From assembly GCA_947247005.1 (NCBI GenBank), contig OX365955.1, positions 13,683,322 through 13,747,321 of the forward strand: 64,000 nt of DNA, read 5' to 3'. Made by a program: the position numbers and the translations under genes. Below are positions 46,119 through 55,935 of this stretch, in pieces; the first letter of the stretch is position 1, and each line of letters starts with the position of its first letter. The notes beneath the pieces were generated by a model. That model ran no database searches and was not told the origin of the DNA. It saw only the letters and a list, made by a program, of their open reading frames with translations. The DNA comes from Spisula solida (taxonomy: Eukaryota > Mollusca > Bivalvia > Venerida > Mactridae).

Positions 46119-46875
46119 CCCTATCAGTGTCTATTGATGTTGTTGTACCGCTCACAGTGGGCGTCGGCTGCCTTTCGACACTCTCGACTTCCACCAATGC
46201 ATTTGTAGCAATCTGATCTATCATTTCCTGTAGTTTATTATAGTCTTCTACGTGTTCAGTCGAAGTTTTGTTCAACGCATTTTCAAACATCTTAATTGTG
46301 TCACGCAGTTTTCTTTCGGATTCCGACTTGAATTCAATTATAGAATTGTTGATAAATAATGATTTATTTGCAAGTTTCCTTTCTAATTTTACCGTCGACA
46401 TTTCAAGATCTTCTTTTAGCAAAGTGATCTTATTGTTGAGTGCAAGAGTATTTTCTTCGTGCTCTCTTTCCATATTTTCGTTGTTCGTTTTCAGTGTTTT
46501 ATTCATCCATTTAATTTGGTTACCCACAGTGTTTTGAAATGCAATCAGGCCACCTTCGAACGAGTTCACCATATTTCTGATCAAGGTTTTCTCTGCAGCT
46601 AGAGCTTTGAGGATTCTGTCCGCTTTCTTCTTCGGTATTTGAATATCGGTATTTTCAGTGTTCTTGACAATGTCGGTGTTGGACGGTAGAAATATCTGTG
46701 ATTCTAAAATGTCAAGGCGCTGGTTGATTGAATTTTTTATTGTGTACAATTTAATTTCCATGTTCTCTATTCGGTCCTTTAAAAGTGAAAACACCACATC
46801 CCCAGACATCTCACTGTGTACCTCCATAGTCAGGCATAAAATAAATATCGTCACTGAATATATAAACAGCGCCAT
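46119..46875 (-). CDS. Gene 4 exon 1: secreted coiled coil with short Thr linker
   Basis: Starts at MALFIYS. Signal peptide core VTIFILCLTM, probable cleavage after VHS. The exon is 252 codons plus one base, ending at GTATGT in phase 1. Coiled-coil segments are at about residues 25-60 and 85-215, with the conserved PKKKADRILKALAAEKTLI between them. Sequons are NKT, NKS, NNS and NKT. The Thr tract has contracted to SGTTTSIDTDR. A four-residue deletion (EKEQ-type) lies in the first coil. There is no Cys after the signal peptide. With exon 2 it forms an intact two-coding-exon gene, and with gene 2 it is one of the full-length members of the array. Confidence 0.85.
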
Positions 46876-48025
46876 TGCGATATATTGTAATTCCTGGTAA
46901 ACACCGGAAACAGTTCACTAAGTTACTGAATATGGAAGTACAAAACGCTTAAAAACGATAGCCTTTCAGTGAGTTACAGAACTATAAAAACAGAACAAAA
47001 GAATAATTTCCAATTATATTTCACAACGCCTTTCAACATTAAAAAGCCTTCATCAGGTGTAATTCCATATAAATCAATGTTCAGGACGTGTGAAATTATC
47101 GGACTGCACACAGCCGTTGGTAACAAATGTTTGTTTCTTTGAATTATTCCAGGTATTAAATATTTGGCAAGTATACAAGTGTTATAAATCTGTGAGAACA
47201 AGCTATTTTTACGTTGCTCTAATATATAGCAAATACTGCGCAACAAGTGGTTAACATTATATTATTCCTGCATGATTTAACTGCTCCATAGGTCCAACAG
47301 TAAACATAACTACTCACATGTTTTGTATATATTATGTATTTATAAACTTTTGATTTTGATTGTATATATTATGTATTTATAAATTGTATTGTATGACGTC
47401 TTGACCGTCATGTTTTTGTATTGTAAATGGTCAAAGACATTGATTATGTCGATTTACCAAATAAATGTATGTATGTATGTATAATAATACAGTTATTATC
47501 TTGATTTGGGTACTTAACACAGTAGCAATGCTATTCAGAAATGCATTTTAGTTTGGGGCCAAAACATTTTACTTTCAGAAAAAGGAATATAGGAGAGTCA
47601 GTGCCCTAAACAGGCTCCTGGTAATGCCTGCTTTTTTGATAAAGACGTTTAAAACGCATACTTTTACTGTAATATCATGAACCACTTCAACTGCACTTCT
47701 TCTATGTTTCTTTCACTTTGAGAATGTGTATAACATACGGATTTATAGAGTTCATCCAAGGTCTTCAAGTAAATTATAGGGACTATGTGAATTGAAAGAA
47801 AGTCGAAAGAATATATACCTGCTAATTGAACAGTACATGTTTTGTAGTTAAAATACACATACAAAGAAACAATAACCAAGTTTCCTAAATCGTAAACGAA
47901 TGAAACTGGTAGGCAGCGAACGACTGCCATCAATGTTAGGTGATCGTTACCGATTGTAAATCTGTTTATAGTACATTTTATGTACATTCTGAAGTCTTAC
48001 TGAATGATGCAATTGTATCATAGCT
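46876..48025. repeat. Array unit 4, region upstream of gene 4, with retroposon tail
   Basis: Homologous to 17526-17945 and then, after a replacement, to 18676-19180. The replacement (47262-47490) reads TTGTAAATGGTCAAAGACAT, TCGATTTACC, AAATAAATGTATGTATGTAT, which looks like the plus-strand 3' tail of a non-LTR element. About 730 bp of the unit are missing at this point. The minus-strand frame at 47664-47987 is not kept in the other units. Confidence 0.6.
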
Positions 48026-49870
48026 ACGGTGGAAAAGACTGCAATAACTGTGATAATGCACTGTACATGACTGCATAAATGTGACACTGCACTGGAAAAG
48101 ACTGCAATAACTGTGATAATGCACTGGAAAAGACTGCAATAAATGTGATACTGCACTGGAAAAGACTGCATTAACAGTAATACTGCACTGGAAAAGACTT
48201 CAATAACTGCGATACTGCACTGGAAAAGACTGCAATAACTGTGATACTGCACTGCATAAGACTGCAAAAACTGTGATAATGCACTGCATAAGACTGCAAA
48301 AACTGTGATACTGCACTGCATAAGACTGCAATAACTATGATACTGCACTGCATAAGACTGCGAAAACTGTGATACTGCACTGCATAAGACTGCAAAAACT
48401 GTGATACTGCACTGCAAAAGACTGCAATAAATGTGATTCTGCACTGGAAAAGAATGCAATAACTGTGATACTGCACTGCATAAGACTGCAAATACTGTGA
48501 TAATGCACTGGAAAAGACTGCAAAAACTGTGATACTGCACTGCATAAGACTGCAAAAACTGTGATGCTGCACTGGAAAAGCCTGCTTAACAGTAATACTG
48601 CACTGGAAAAGACTTCAATAACTGCGATACTGCACTGGGAAAGACTGCAATAACTGTGATACTGCACTGCATAAGACTGCAAAAACTGTGATACTACACT
48701 GGAAAAGACTGCATTAACAGTAATACTGCACTGGAAAAGACTGCAAAAACTGTGATACTGCACTGCATAAGACTGCAAAAACTGTGATACTGCACTGGAA
48801 AAGACTGCGGAAACTGTGATAGTGCACTGCATAAGACTGCAAATACTGTGATACTGCACTGGAAAAGACTGCAATAACTGCGATACTGCACTGCATAAGA
48901 CTGCAAAAACTGTGATACTGCACTGCATAAGACTGCAATAACTGTGATTATGCACTGGAAAAGACTGCAATAAATGTGATACTGCACTGGAAAAGACTGC
49001 ATTAACGTAATACTGCAGTGGAAAAGACTTCAATAACTGCGATACTGCACTGGAAAAGACTTCAATAACTGCGATACTGCACTGCATAAGACTGCAAAAA
49101 CTGTGATACTGCACTGGGAAAGACTGCAATAAATGTGACACTGCACTGGAAAAGACTGCAATAACTGTGATACTGCACTGCATAAGACTGCAAATACTGT
49201 GATAATGCACTGGAAAAGACTGCAAAAACTGTGATACTGCACTGCATAAGACTGCAAAAACTGTGATGCTGCACTGGAAAAGCCTGCTTAACAGTAATAC
49301 TGCACTGGAAAAGACTTCAATAACTGCGATACTGCACTGGAAAAGACTGCAATAACTGTGATACTGCACTGCATAAGACTGCAAAAACTGTGATACTACA
49401 CTGGAAAAGACTGCATTAACAGTAATACTGCACTGGAAAAGACTGCAAAAACTATGATACTGCACTGCATAAGACTGCAAAAACTGTGATAATGCACTGG
49501 AAAAGACTGCAAAAACTGTGATAGTGCACTGCATAAGACTGCAAATACTGTGATACTGCACTGGAAAAGACTTCAATAACTGCGATACTGCACTGCATAA
49601 GACTGCAAAAACTGTGATACTGCACTGCATAAGACTGCAATAACTGTGATAATGCACTGGAAAAGACTGCAATAAATGTGATACTGCACTGGAAAAGACT
49701 GCATTAACAGTAATACTGCAGTGGATAAGACTTCAATAACTGCGATACTGCACTGGAAAAGACTTCAATAACTGCGATACTGCACTGGAAAAGACTGCAA
49801 AAACTGTGATACTGCACTGGAAAAGACTGCATTAACAGTAATACTGCACTGAAAAGACCGCGATAACTGC
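48026..49870. repeat. 32-bp minisatellite, about 57 copies
   Basis: The monomer is about GATACTGCACTGCATAAGAC followed by TGCAAAAACTGT. Two main variants alternate irregularly: CTGCATAAGACTGC and CTGGAAAAGACTGC. There is local higher-order repetition of several hundred bp (compare 48560-48740 with 49265-49440). The minus strand has no stop in any of its three frames over long stretches, giving frames up to 445 codons with a 32-residue period. This follows from the monomer sequence and is not evidence of a gene. A single related monomer lies at the equivalent place in unit 2 (32786-32815). Confidence 0.9.
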
Positions 49871-49929
49871 AATAATCCACTGGATGTTCCTTTTCAACCT
49901 CCACTCCCAACACACCCTCAGTTGAACTG

Positions 49930-50285
49930 TGATACGAAACTGATAGAGAACAAACACGCGGATATATTATTTGATAGAGAACTTAATTGATAGAGATTTG
50001 ATAGAGACAACACTTGGATATATTTTTTGATAGAGATGTTTTGTTTAGAGAACTGATAGAGAACAACCAATCGGGTATATTATTTGACAGAGAACTTAGT
50101 TGATATAGAACTGTTAGAGAACAATCAATCGGTTATATTATTTGATAGAGAACTTATTGGATAGAGAATTGTTAGAGAACAAACACACGGATATATTCTT
50201 TGACGGAAACCTTATTTGATAGAGAACTTATTTGATAGGAAAATGATAGAGAACAACCACTCGGATATATTATTTGATATCGGGC
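49930..50285. repeat. Second tandem repeat, TTTGATAGAGAACTTA / GATAGAGAACAACCA
   Basis: Irregular repeats of about 58-62 bp contain TGATAGAGAACAACCA, TCGG-TATATTATTTGA and TAGAGAACTTA-TTGATAGAGAA. About six units lie immediately after the first minisatellite. Not coding. Confidence 0.75.
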
Positions 50286-52049
50286 TACGCTCTTGACTAA
50301 AAGAAATCACATTATCTGTCATTTCTACAACTATCATTTCATAGATATGCAATACAGCGAACTTTATGCAGCTGCTGTGTCATACCATTTACAGTGATTC
50401 TTTATGACTTTTTTGACACATAAGTTGGAACTTGCGGCGGTTTAGTTTCATTTTCGGTCTCAGCTTTTTGTTGTGCATTGAGTCGTGTGCTTGTGTTCTG
50501 TGTTATTTCTTTTTGTGTGTTCCTTTTTGTGTGTTTCGTGCTCCACTGTCCCCTGTCTGAATTTTCATTATCTTTATACACGCTTATACTGTCAAAGTAC
50601 TGAAAGTAGTGGAGGGGATATCAATTCTAGAAGGGGTTTACCCTCGATAAAATTTATTGTGAACATCGTGATAACGTTTCAGAAATGCCGATGGCACCTG
50701 ACTCATTCAAATCTAACCACTTCAAACTGCAAAAAGCTTCGAGGAAGAACATTGTGTTGTGGTTATTTGTCTGAATGTGTTGTCAAAGCCTGACAATTGG
50801 CTACGTGAGAATCAAAATAATGAATATGTACCAGTGTTTTATCTAGAATAAAGCACAGTCACTTGTTTGCTATGCACTCGTGATTTAATTTCTGCACGTC
50901 CAAACTCACCACTGCGATAAAACACATGCACATAATTATGCATTATATCTTACATAAGAGAATACAATATTTGTTTAAACATTTATCAGTACTCCATTGC
51001 ACAAATAGACATTTAATATTCGCGCTGGACGCGAATACAGAGGAACGAATAGCGAACAAGAAGCGTGGTGGTTTTCTTAGCATTGCTTTGATCGATTAAC
51101 AAACAATGTCGTCTGCCAAGCGCGGATTGCAATGGGACGCCAGTGGTACATACGTTCCAAAGGACGAGTTGTAGGGGGTATCCGTCCGCTCCTCTGTCTG
51201 TCCGTCTGTCTGTCTGAGCGGCGTGCAAATATGTACAGCTGTTAGACTGTATTCCGAATTAAGCCTGTCTTTGTCATGTCCGTCCGTGCGTTTGCTTGTT
51301 ACGGATGCAACACTACTGCTCTAACCTTCTTTATTTTCTTTCAAAGATGACTAACCTTGACATGTAGAATTGCTGGAAGGAAATGAATAATTTTGTAATT
51401 CGAATAGAGTATGTTTCTGCAGTAGCGCTACGGTTCAAGTTGCAATATTAGGCGAGTTCCTACTTTTATATTAAATGTACATGTATTAATATTTAGTGAT
51501 TTTGACTCAGAAATGAATACGATGCATTTTAAATTTTGCACGATCAATTACGTAATGCTACTATGCATCCTCGTCTGATACAAAGTCACCGCATATGTGA
51601 CCACATTTCAAGCTTCTTCTAGGGCGCAAGATTATATTTTTTCTAGACACGTATATAGACGAAACGATATGGAGTTTTGAATGATCAAAATGTTTGATTT
51701 TGTATTTTGTTCTGTCATTATATTAGCTTGTAAACATGCATTATATATGATCAGGTTATGTATAGTTCGTCGATGAGAACAGTCTAGCCTTTGTTTACAA
51801 ATGGAAATTAAATGCATTTCCGTTGTTCGTTTCTCTTGAAGTGTGTGCATAGTTGCTTTTAATAGATACTGTATACTCTGTCTTTCTTCACTAACACCAA
51901 GCGGCCAGCCACACATGCATTGTTTATATAATCAATGTTTATTTTTTGATAAGTCCAGAGTTATCTCCAGCGAGCTATACAAGCTTTTTCCAGTCGCAGT
52001 GTTCATTCAAATGATAAACTAAATTCCAAAAGTTTTGCACTCATTTACA
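50286..52049. other. No gene seen; diverged MITE copy at 50834-50925
   Basis: Contains a second copy of the 26637-type element, with ends GTGTTTTATC (50834) and GATAAAACAC (50916-50925). A GTCCGTCTGTCTGTCTG tract lies at about 51195-51215. The 102-codon frame at 50485-50793 has a hydrophobic start but no second copy, splice signal or known domain, and I do not support it as a gene. Confidence 0.4.
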
Positions 52050-52059
52050 AATATATTAT

Positions 52060-52368
52060 CTTATTATACCATATTTATATAGCCCTTTTTTCATGTATAT
52101 ACACGTTCAAAAGTGCTGTACAGTCACAATAAAGACATGGTTAAAACAATACACATAAGTCACACAATTATATATGGACAAATTTAAAATTCAAGGGTAT
52201 GACTAATTTTTTTTTTAGATGACTTATTTCCGGTGCGCAGTGCGCCGGGTCCATCGTATGGCCACTCCCGGATATGTTATGCATTTAAGTTAGTCCGGTG
52301 CGCAGTGCGCCGGGTCCATCGTATGGGCACTCCCGGTCATGTTATGCATTCCCTAAGAAGACCCCTAA
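52060..52368 (-). mobile_element. 3' UTR of a non-LTR retrotransposon, left part
   Basis: TATTTATATAGCCCTTTTTT followed by TTCAAAAGTGCTGTACAGTC is the kind of 3' end seen in CR1/L2-type elements of aquatic animals. A 65-bp direct duplication (CCGGTGCGCAGTGCGCCGGG...ATGTTATGCATT) sits at 52230-52350. The coding part continues after the insertion, at 54858. Confidence 0.55.
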
Positions 52369-54855
52369 TGCTACGGTCACAAAGCTCGTACGATATCCGT
52401 ACAAATTTACCAACTCGTACGAGTCCACAACGTTTGAAATCCTAACGGTATTTTTACATTCGTAGGGTCTGGTCACAGCTCGTACGGACCTCGTACGATT
52501 TATAGAGATGCAATCGTCCGATATCCGTACGGACATCGTGGTATGTATCCTTACGGACACCGTACGGGGCTCGCAAGGAGCCCGGTCGTACATCGCACGG
52601 TGCTCGTAGATCAATCAGAGCTCGCAGACAACTCGTACGGTGTCCGTACGGTGACCGCACGATGGCCGTACGGTGTCCGTGCGACAATAATGGATATTTT
52701 CAGCGAATTTTGATTAACTAGTTTAAGACCCTGATCACATTGAACGTACGAGGTCCGTGCGAATCGAATTTTAGCAAGTTCGTACGGAGTCCGTACGGAC
52801 ATCGTAAACTCGTAAGGGCATCGTACGGATTTTTGTTACTCGTAGAGGACTCGGGAGCTCGGTGAAAATGTTTCACCGATCTCCGAGTTGTGTACGAGCT
52901 AGTAGATCTTTTTGAAGTAGAAAGCTCACAAGGAAGCTGTCCTCACACATTTTATGTATTATTATATTATGTAAGATGATTAAAGAATGGCTGATGTTTC
53001 ATGTAAGTTTATATATGCATAGAAAAATGCATAATTGGTTCTCGACAGACTCTGAAATTCAGTTAATTTCGCCATAACGTTTTGAATAGTACAATGGGTA
53101 TATATGTGTCTCATGTGTACCACGCCGAATATATATTTTTACCAAATAATTAAATGAATGCAGTAGAAATCCTAGGATATACATATGTAGGTGCATAGAC
53201 AATGGTTAAATGTGTATTCATAAGTTCAAGAATCACGGAAATAACAATCATCATACACTGAGTGTGTGCGGATCTAAATGGGGTGGGTCGGAGCCCTGGA
53301 ATTGTTGTAAATTGTGGTCATCTAATAAAATGAGAGGAGTACGTCTTGGTGGGAGTCTACTGGGTACCAACTTGGATAAAATATAGCAAAATAACCCGAA
53401 TCCATTCTCGTACATGTATTGCCGGGTGCCTGGCAGAGTTGGGCCTACAATTACCATTCGTGAACTAGCTGGTGTCTTACTAAACGACTACATCAGTTAT
53501 AACCTAACTTTCTCCGGGGTTCGAACTTTCGATCTCCCGCTTCCTATACGGACGACAAAAGCACCCGTTCACGGTCACAGTAATATGTCATGGATCAAAG
53601 TCTGGTGCGTACCTACCTGGAGAAAGGTCGCTGGTCGGATATTACGATGATGATAATACGAGAATACGATAATATGATGATGATGATAGTAGAATACGAT
53701 AATGATAATACAATAATAAGATGATGATAATAATAAAATAATAGGATGGTGATAATACGTGAATCTGATAGCATGATGATGATAATACGAGAATACGATG
53801 ATGATAATACGAGAATAAGATGATGATAATACGATATAACGACGATGATAATACAATAATAGGATGATGATAATACGAGAATACGATAATGATAATACAA
53901 TAATAAGATGATGATTTCCGAGAAAACGATGAGGATAATGCAATGATAAGATAATGATATTACGAGAATACGATGATGATAATACATAATAAGATGCGGA
54001 TAAAACGATAATATGATAATGATAATACAATACTAAGATAATGATAATACGAGAATACGATGATGATAATGCAATAGAACGATGATGATAATTACGAGAA
54101 AACGATACTAATAATACGATAGCTCGATGATGATATTACGAGAATACGATTATGGTGACACGAGAATACGACAATGGTTAATATAAGAATACCATAATGA
54201 TTATATAAAAATACGATATCGTTTTCATGAATTAATCAATGTAGTGTTTTTGCTGTTGGCAGAGTCTTTCTACCCGAACTAGGATACATGATACAGTTGC
54301 AGTATCAACATAATATCAGTGAATGTTATTGTGTGTACAACAATGTCATAGTGTGTACAACAATGGCATGTGTTATTACATGTACATTCGAAATATAGAT
54401 ATTAAAAGTCCGTGTACAAATGTTTTTATGCTGTCTGTCTTCCAAAATTTTAATGATTCAATATTTCAATATACACCATACTCATAACAATTCATTGTCA
54501 CAAGTTAATCAGTTGATATAATGTTCACTATCTACATCCTTATGGCGTCCCATGCGATGCAAAACCATGCAAATTTCCATATCCGTAAGGATATCGTACG
54601 AGTATTTCGTAGCTCGTGCGGTGTCTGCACGAGCTTCGTGCGAGATAATACAGACTTGATAAATATCTACGAGCTCGTAGACAACTCGGGAGCGCGGTGA
54701 AACATTTTCACTAAGTCGCCGAGTCCTCTACGAGTCACGAGAATCCGTACGATGATCGTACGAATTTCGATATACGTACGGGCTCCGTACGGACGCCGTG
54801 CGAGTTCGCCAAAAACAACTCGTACGGAGCTCGTAGGGCAAGTGTGACCGTAGCA
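52369..54855. mobile_element. Foldback-like element with CGTACGG-rich inverted arms
   Basis: The outer ends are TGCTACGGTCACA (52369-52381) and its complement TGTGACCGTAGCA (54843-54855). Both arms (about 52369-52900 and 54540-54855) are dense in short repeats of the types CTCGTACGG, GTCCGTACGG and CTCGTACGA, in both orientations. Each arm also carries a small hairpin (GGTGAAAATGTTTCACC and GGTGAAACATTTTCAC) next to CTCGGGAGC. AAGAAG lies beside both outer ends, a possible target duplication. The centre contains an unidentified 78-codon frame (53414-53650) and a long GATGATAATACGA simple-sequence tract. It interrupts the 3' UTR of the retrotransposon on either side. Confidence 0.65.
53643..54220. 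repeat. Degenerate GATGATAATACGAGAATAC tandem tract
   Basis: Imperfect repeats of 10-20 bp built from GATGATAATACGA, GAATACGATAAT and CAATAATAAGATG. The minus-strand frames rich in Tyr/His/Ile/Ser come from this composition. Confidence 0.85.
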
Positions 54856-54857
54856 TA

Positions 54858-55935
54858 AGAAGTCAAACTAATAATCATCCAGAATAAGCTTTTGTAAAAC
54901 AGTGTGTTTTTAGCGCTTTCTTGAATGAAGGTAATGTTTTACTATCTCTGAGTGCTGTTGGCAGTGCACTCCAGAGCTTCGGTGCTGCAGCCATGAAACA
55001 TCGATCGCCGTACGATATAGTCCTCATCCTCGGCACAACTAGAAGAATAGAGTCATTTTGTGACCTAAGCTGTCTTTGTGGAGTGTATATTTCCAACATA
55101 CTTCTGATGTAGCCTGGGGACTTTCCATGTAGTGCTTTGTAAACATGAGTCAACACCTTGTATTCCACTCTGTATTCTACAGGTAACCAGTGAAGATCCT
55201 TCAGCACAGGAGTGATGTGATTGTATCGCGGTATCCGTGTGATGAGGCAGGCAGCTGTATTTTGAATAGTTTGTAGTTTGTTCAGAATGGTTTTTGAGGA
55301 GCCACACAGCAATGAGTTGCAACTGGTTTTGTATACATGATGTAGTTTTTGGGACCAAGCACAGAACCCTGAGGTACGCTATAATTCATCAGGACTTGAT
55401 TCGAAAGTTCACCATCAATACAAACAGTCTGGTAATGGTCACACAAATAGGATTTCATCCACTCCAATGGCTTGCCTACTATACCGAAATGTTTTTCAAG
55501 TCGGCGTAAGAGGGTGGTGTGATTAATGGTGTCAAATGCTGCTGATAAATCAAGCATGACGAGAACAGTAGCTTTATTCTGGTCATGTCGTTTTGCACAC
55601 GAAGTAAAGCAGTTTCAGTAGAGTGGAGTTTTCTATATGCTGACTGGCGTTCTTCGTGGAGATTATGCAGTGTTAAGTGATTATCTAGTTGAGCATCGAC
55701 TACCTTCTCCAGATCTTTGGAAATAAAAGGTAAGTTTGACACCGGTCTGTAATGTTTCATTACATTTTGATCAAGGCCTGGCTTATTTATCAGTGGTCTT
55801 ATTCTGGAGCTTTTAAAAGCCGTAGTTACATAAGCATTTTCAAGTGATGCATTGAATATTGGCAGTAGTTCATTTAAACAATCCTTCAACAACCATGTTG
55901 GGATTGGATCAAGCTCACATGATTTACTAGGGGAT
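54858..55935 (-). mobile_element. Non-LTR retrotransposon RT, with the catalytic centre deleted
   Basis: Three minus-strand frames come from one reverse transcriptase. 55479-55892 has SSRIRPLINKPGLD, YRPVSNLPFISKDLEKVV and RQSAYRKLHSTETALL. 55282-55557 has LDLSAAFDTINHTTLL and SVPQGSVLGP. 54875-55312 has the C-terminal region (LDLHWLPV-type DLHWLPVEYRVEYKV, APKLWSALPTALRDS). The frames are joined by frameshifts. The segment between GSVLGP and CGSSKTILNKLQ, which should hold YADD, is missing, so the element is inactive. At its 5' side it is cut at about 55935, where the 3' tail of the next element begins. It resembles CR1/Jockey-group elements. Confidence 0.8.

Noticed and set aside
47664..47987. 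107-codon minus-strand frame upstream of gene 4
   Set aside because: Equivalent sequence in units 1 and 2 has frame differences and early stops.
48335..49672. 445-codon minus-strand frame and related long frames
   Set aside because: They are produced by the 32-bp minisatellite, which happens to lack stops on that strand; there is no start context, splice signal or recognisable domain.
48026..49870. CRISPR-like array
   Set aside because: Monomers are contiguous variants of one sequence with no unique spacers, and the genome is eukaryotic.
50485..50793. 102-codon plus-strand frame with hydrophobic N-terminus
   Set aside because: Compositional (TG-rich start), with no second copy, domain or splice signal.
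52454..52802. Minus-strand frames rich in Arg/Tyr/Val (RAPYGVRKD-type)
   Set aside because: They arise from CGTACGG repeats in the foldback arm.
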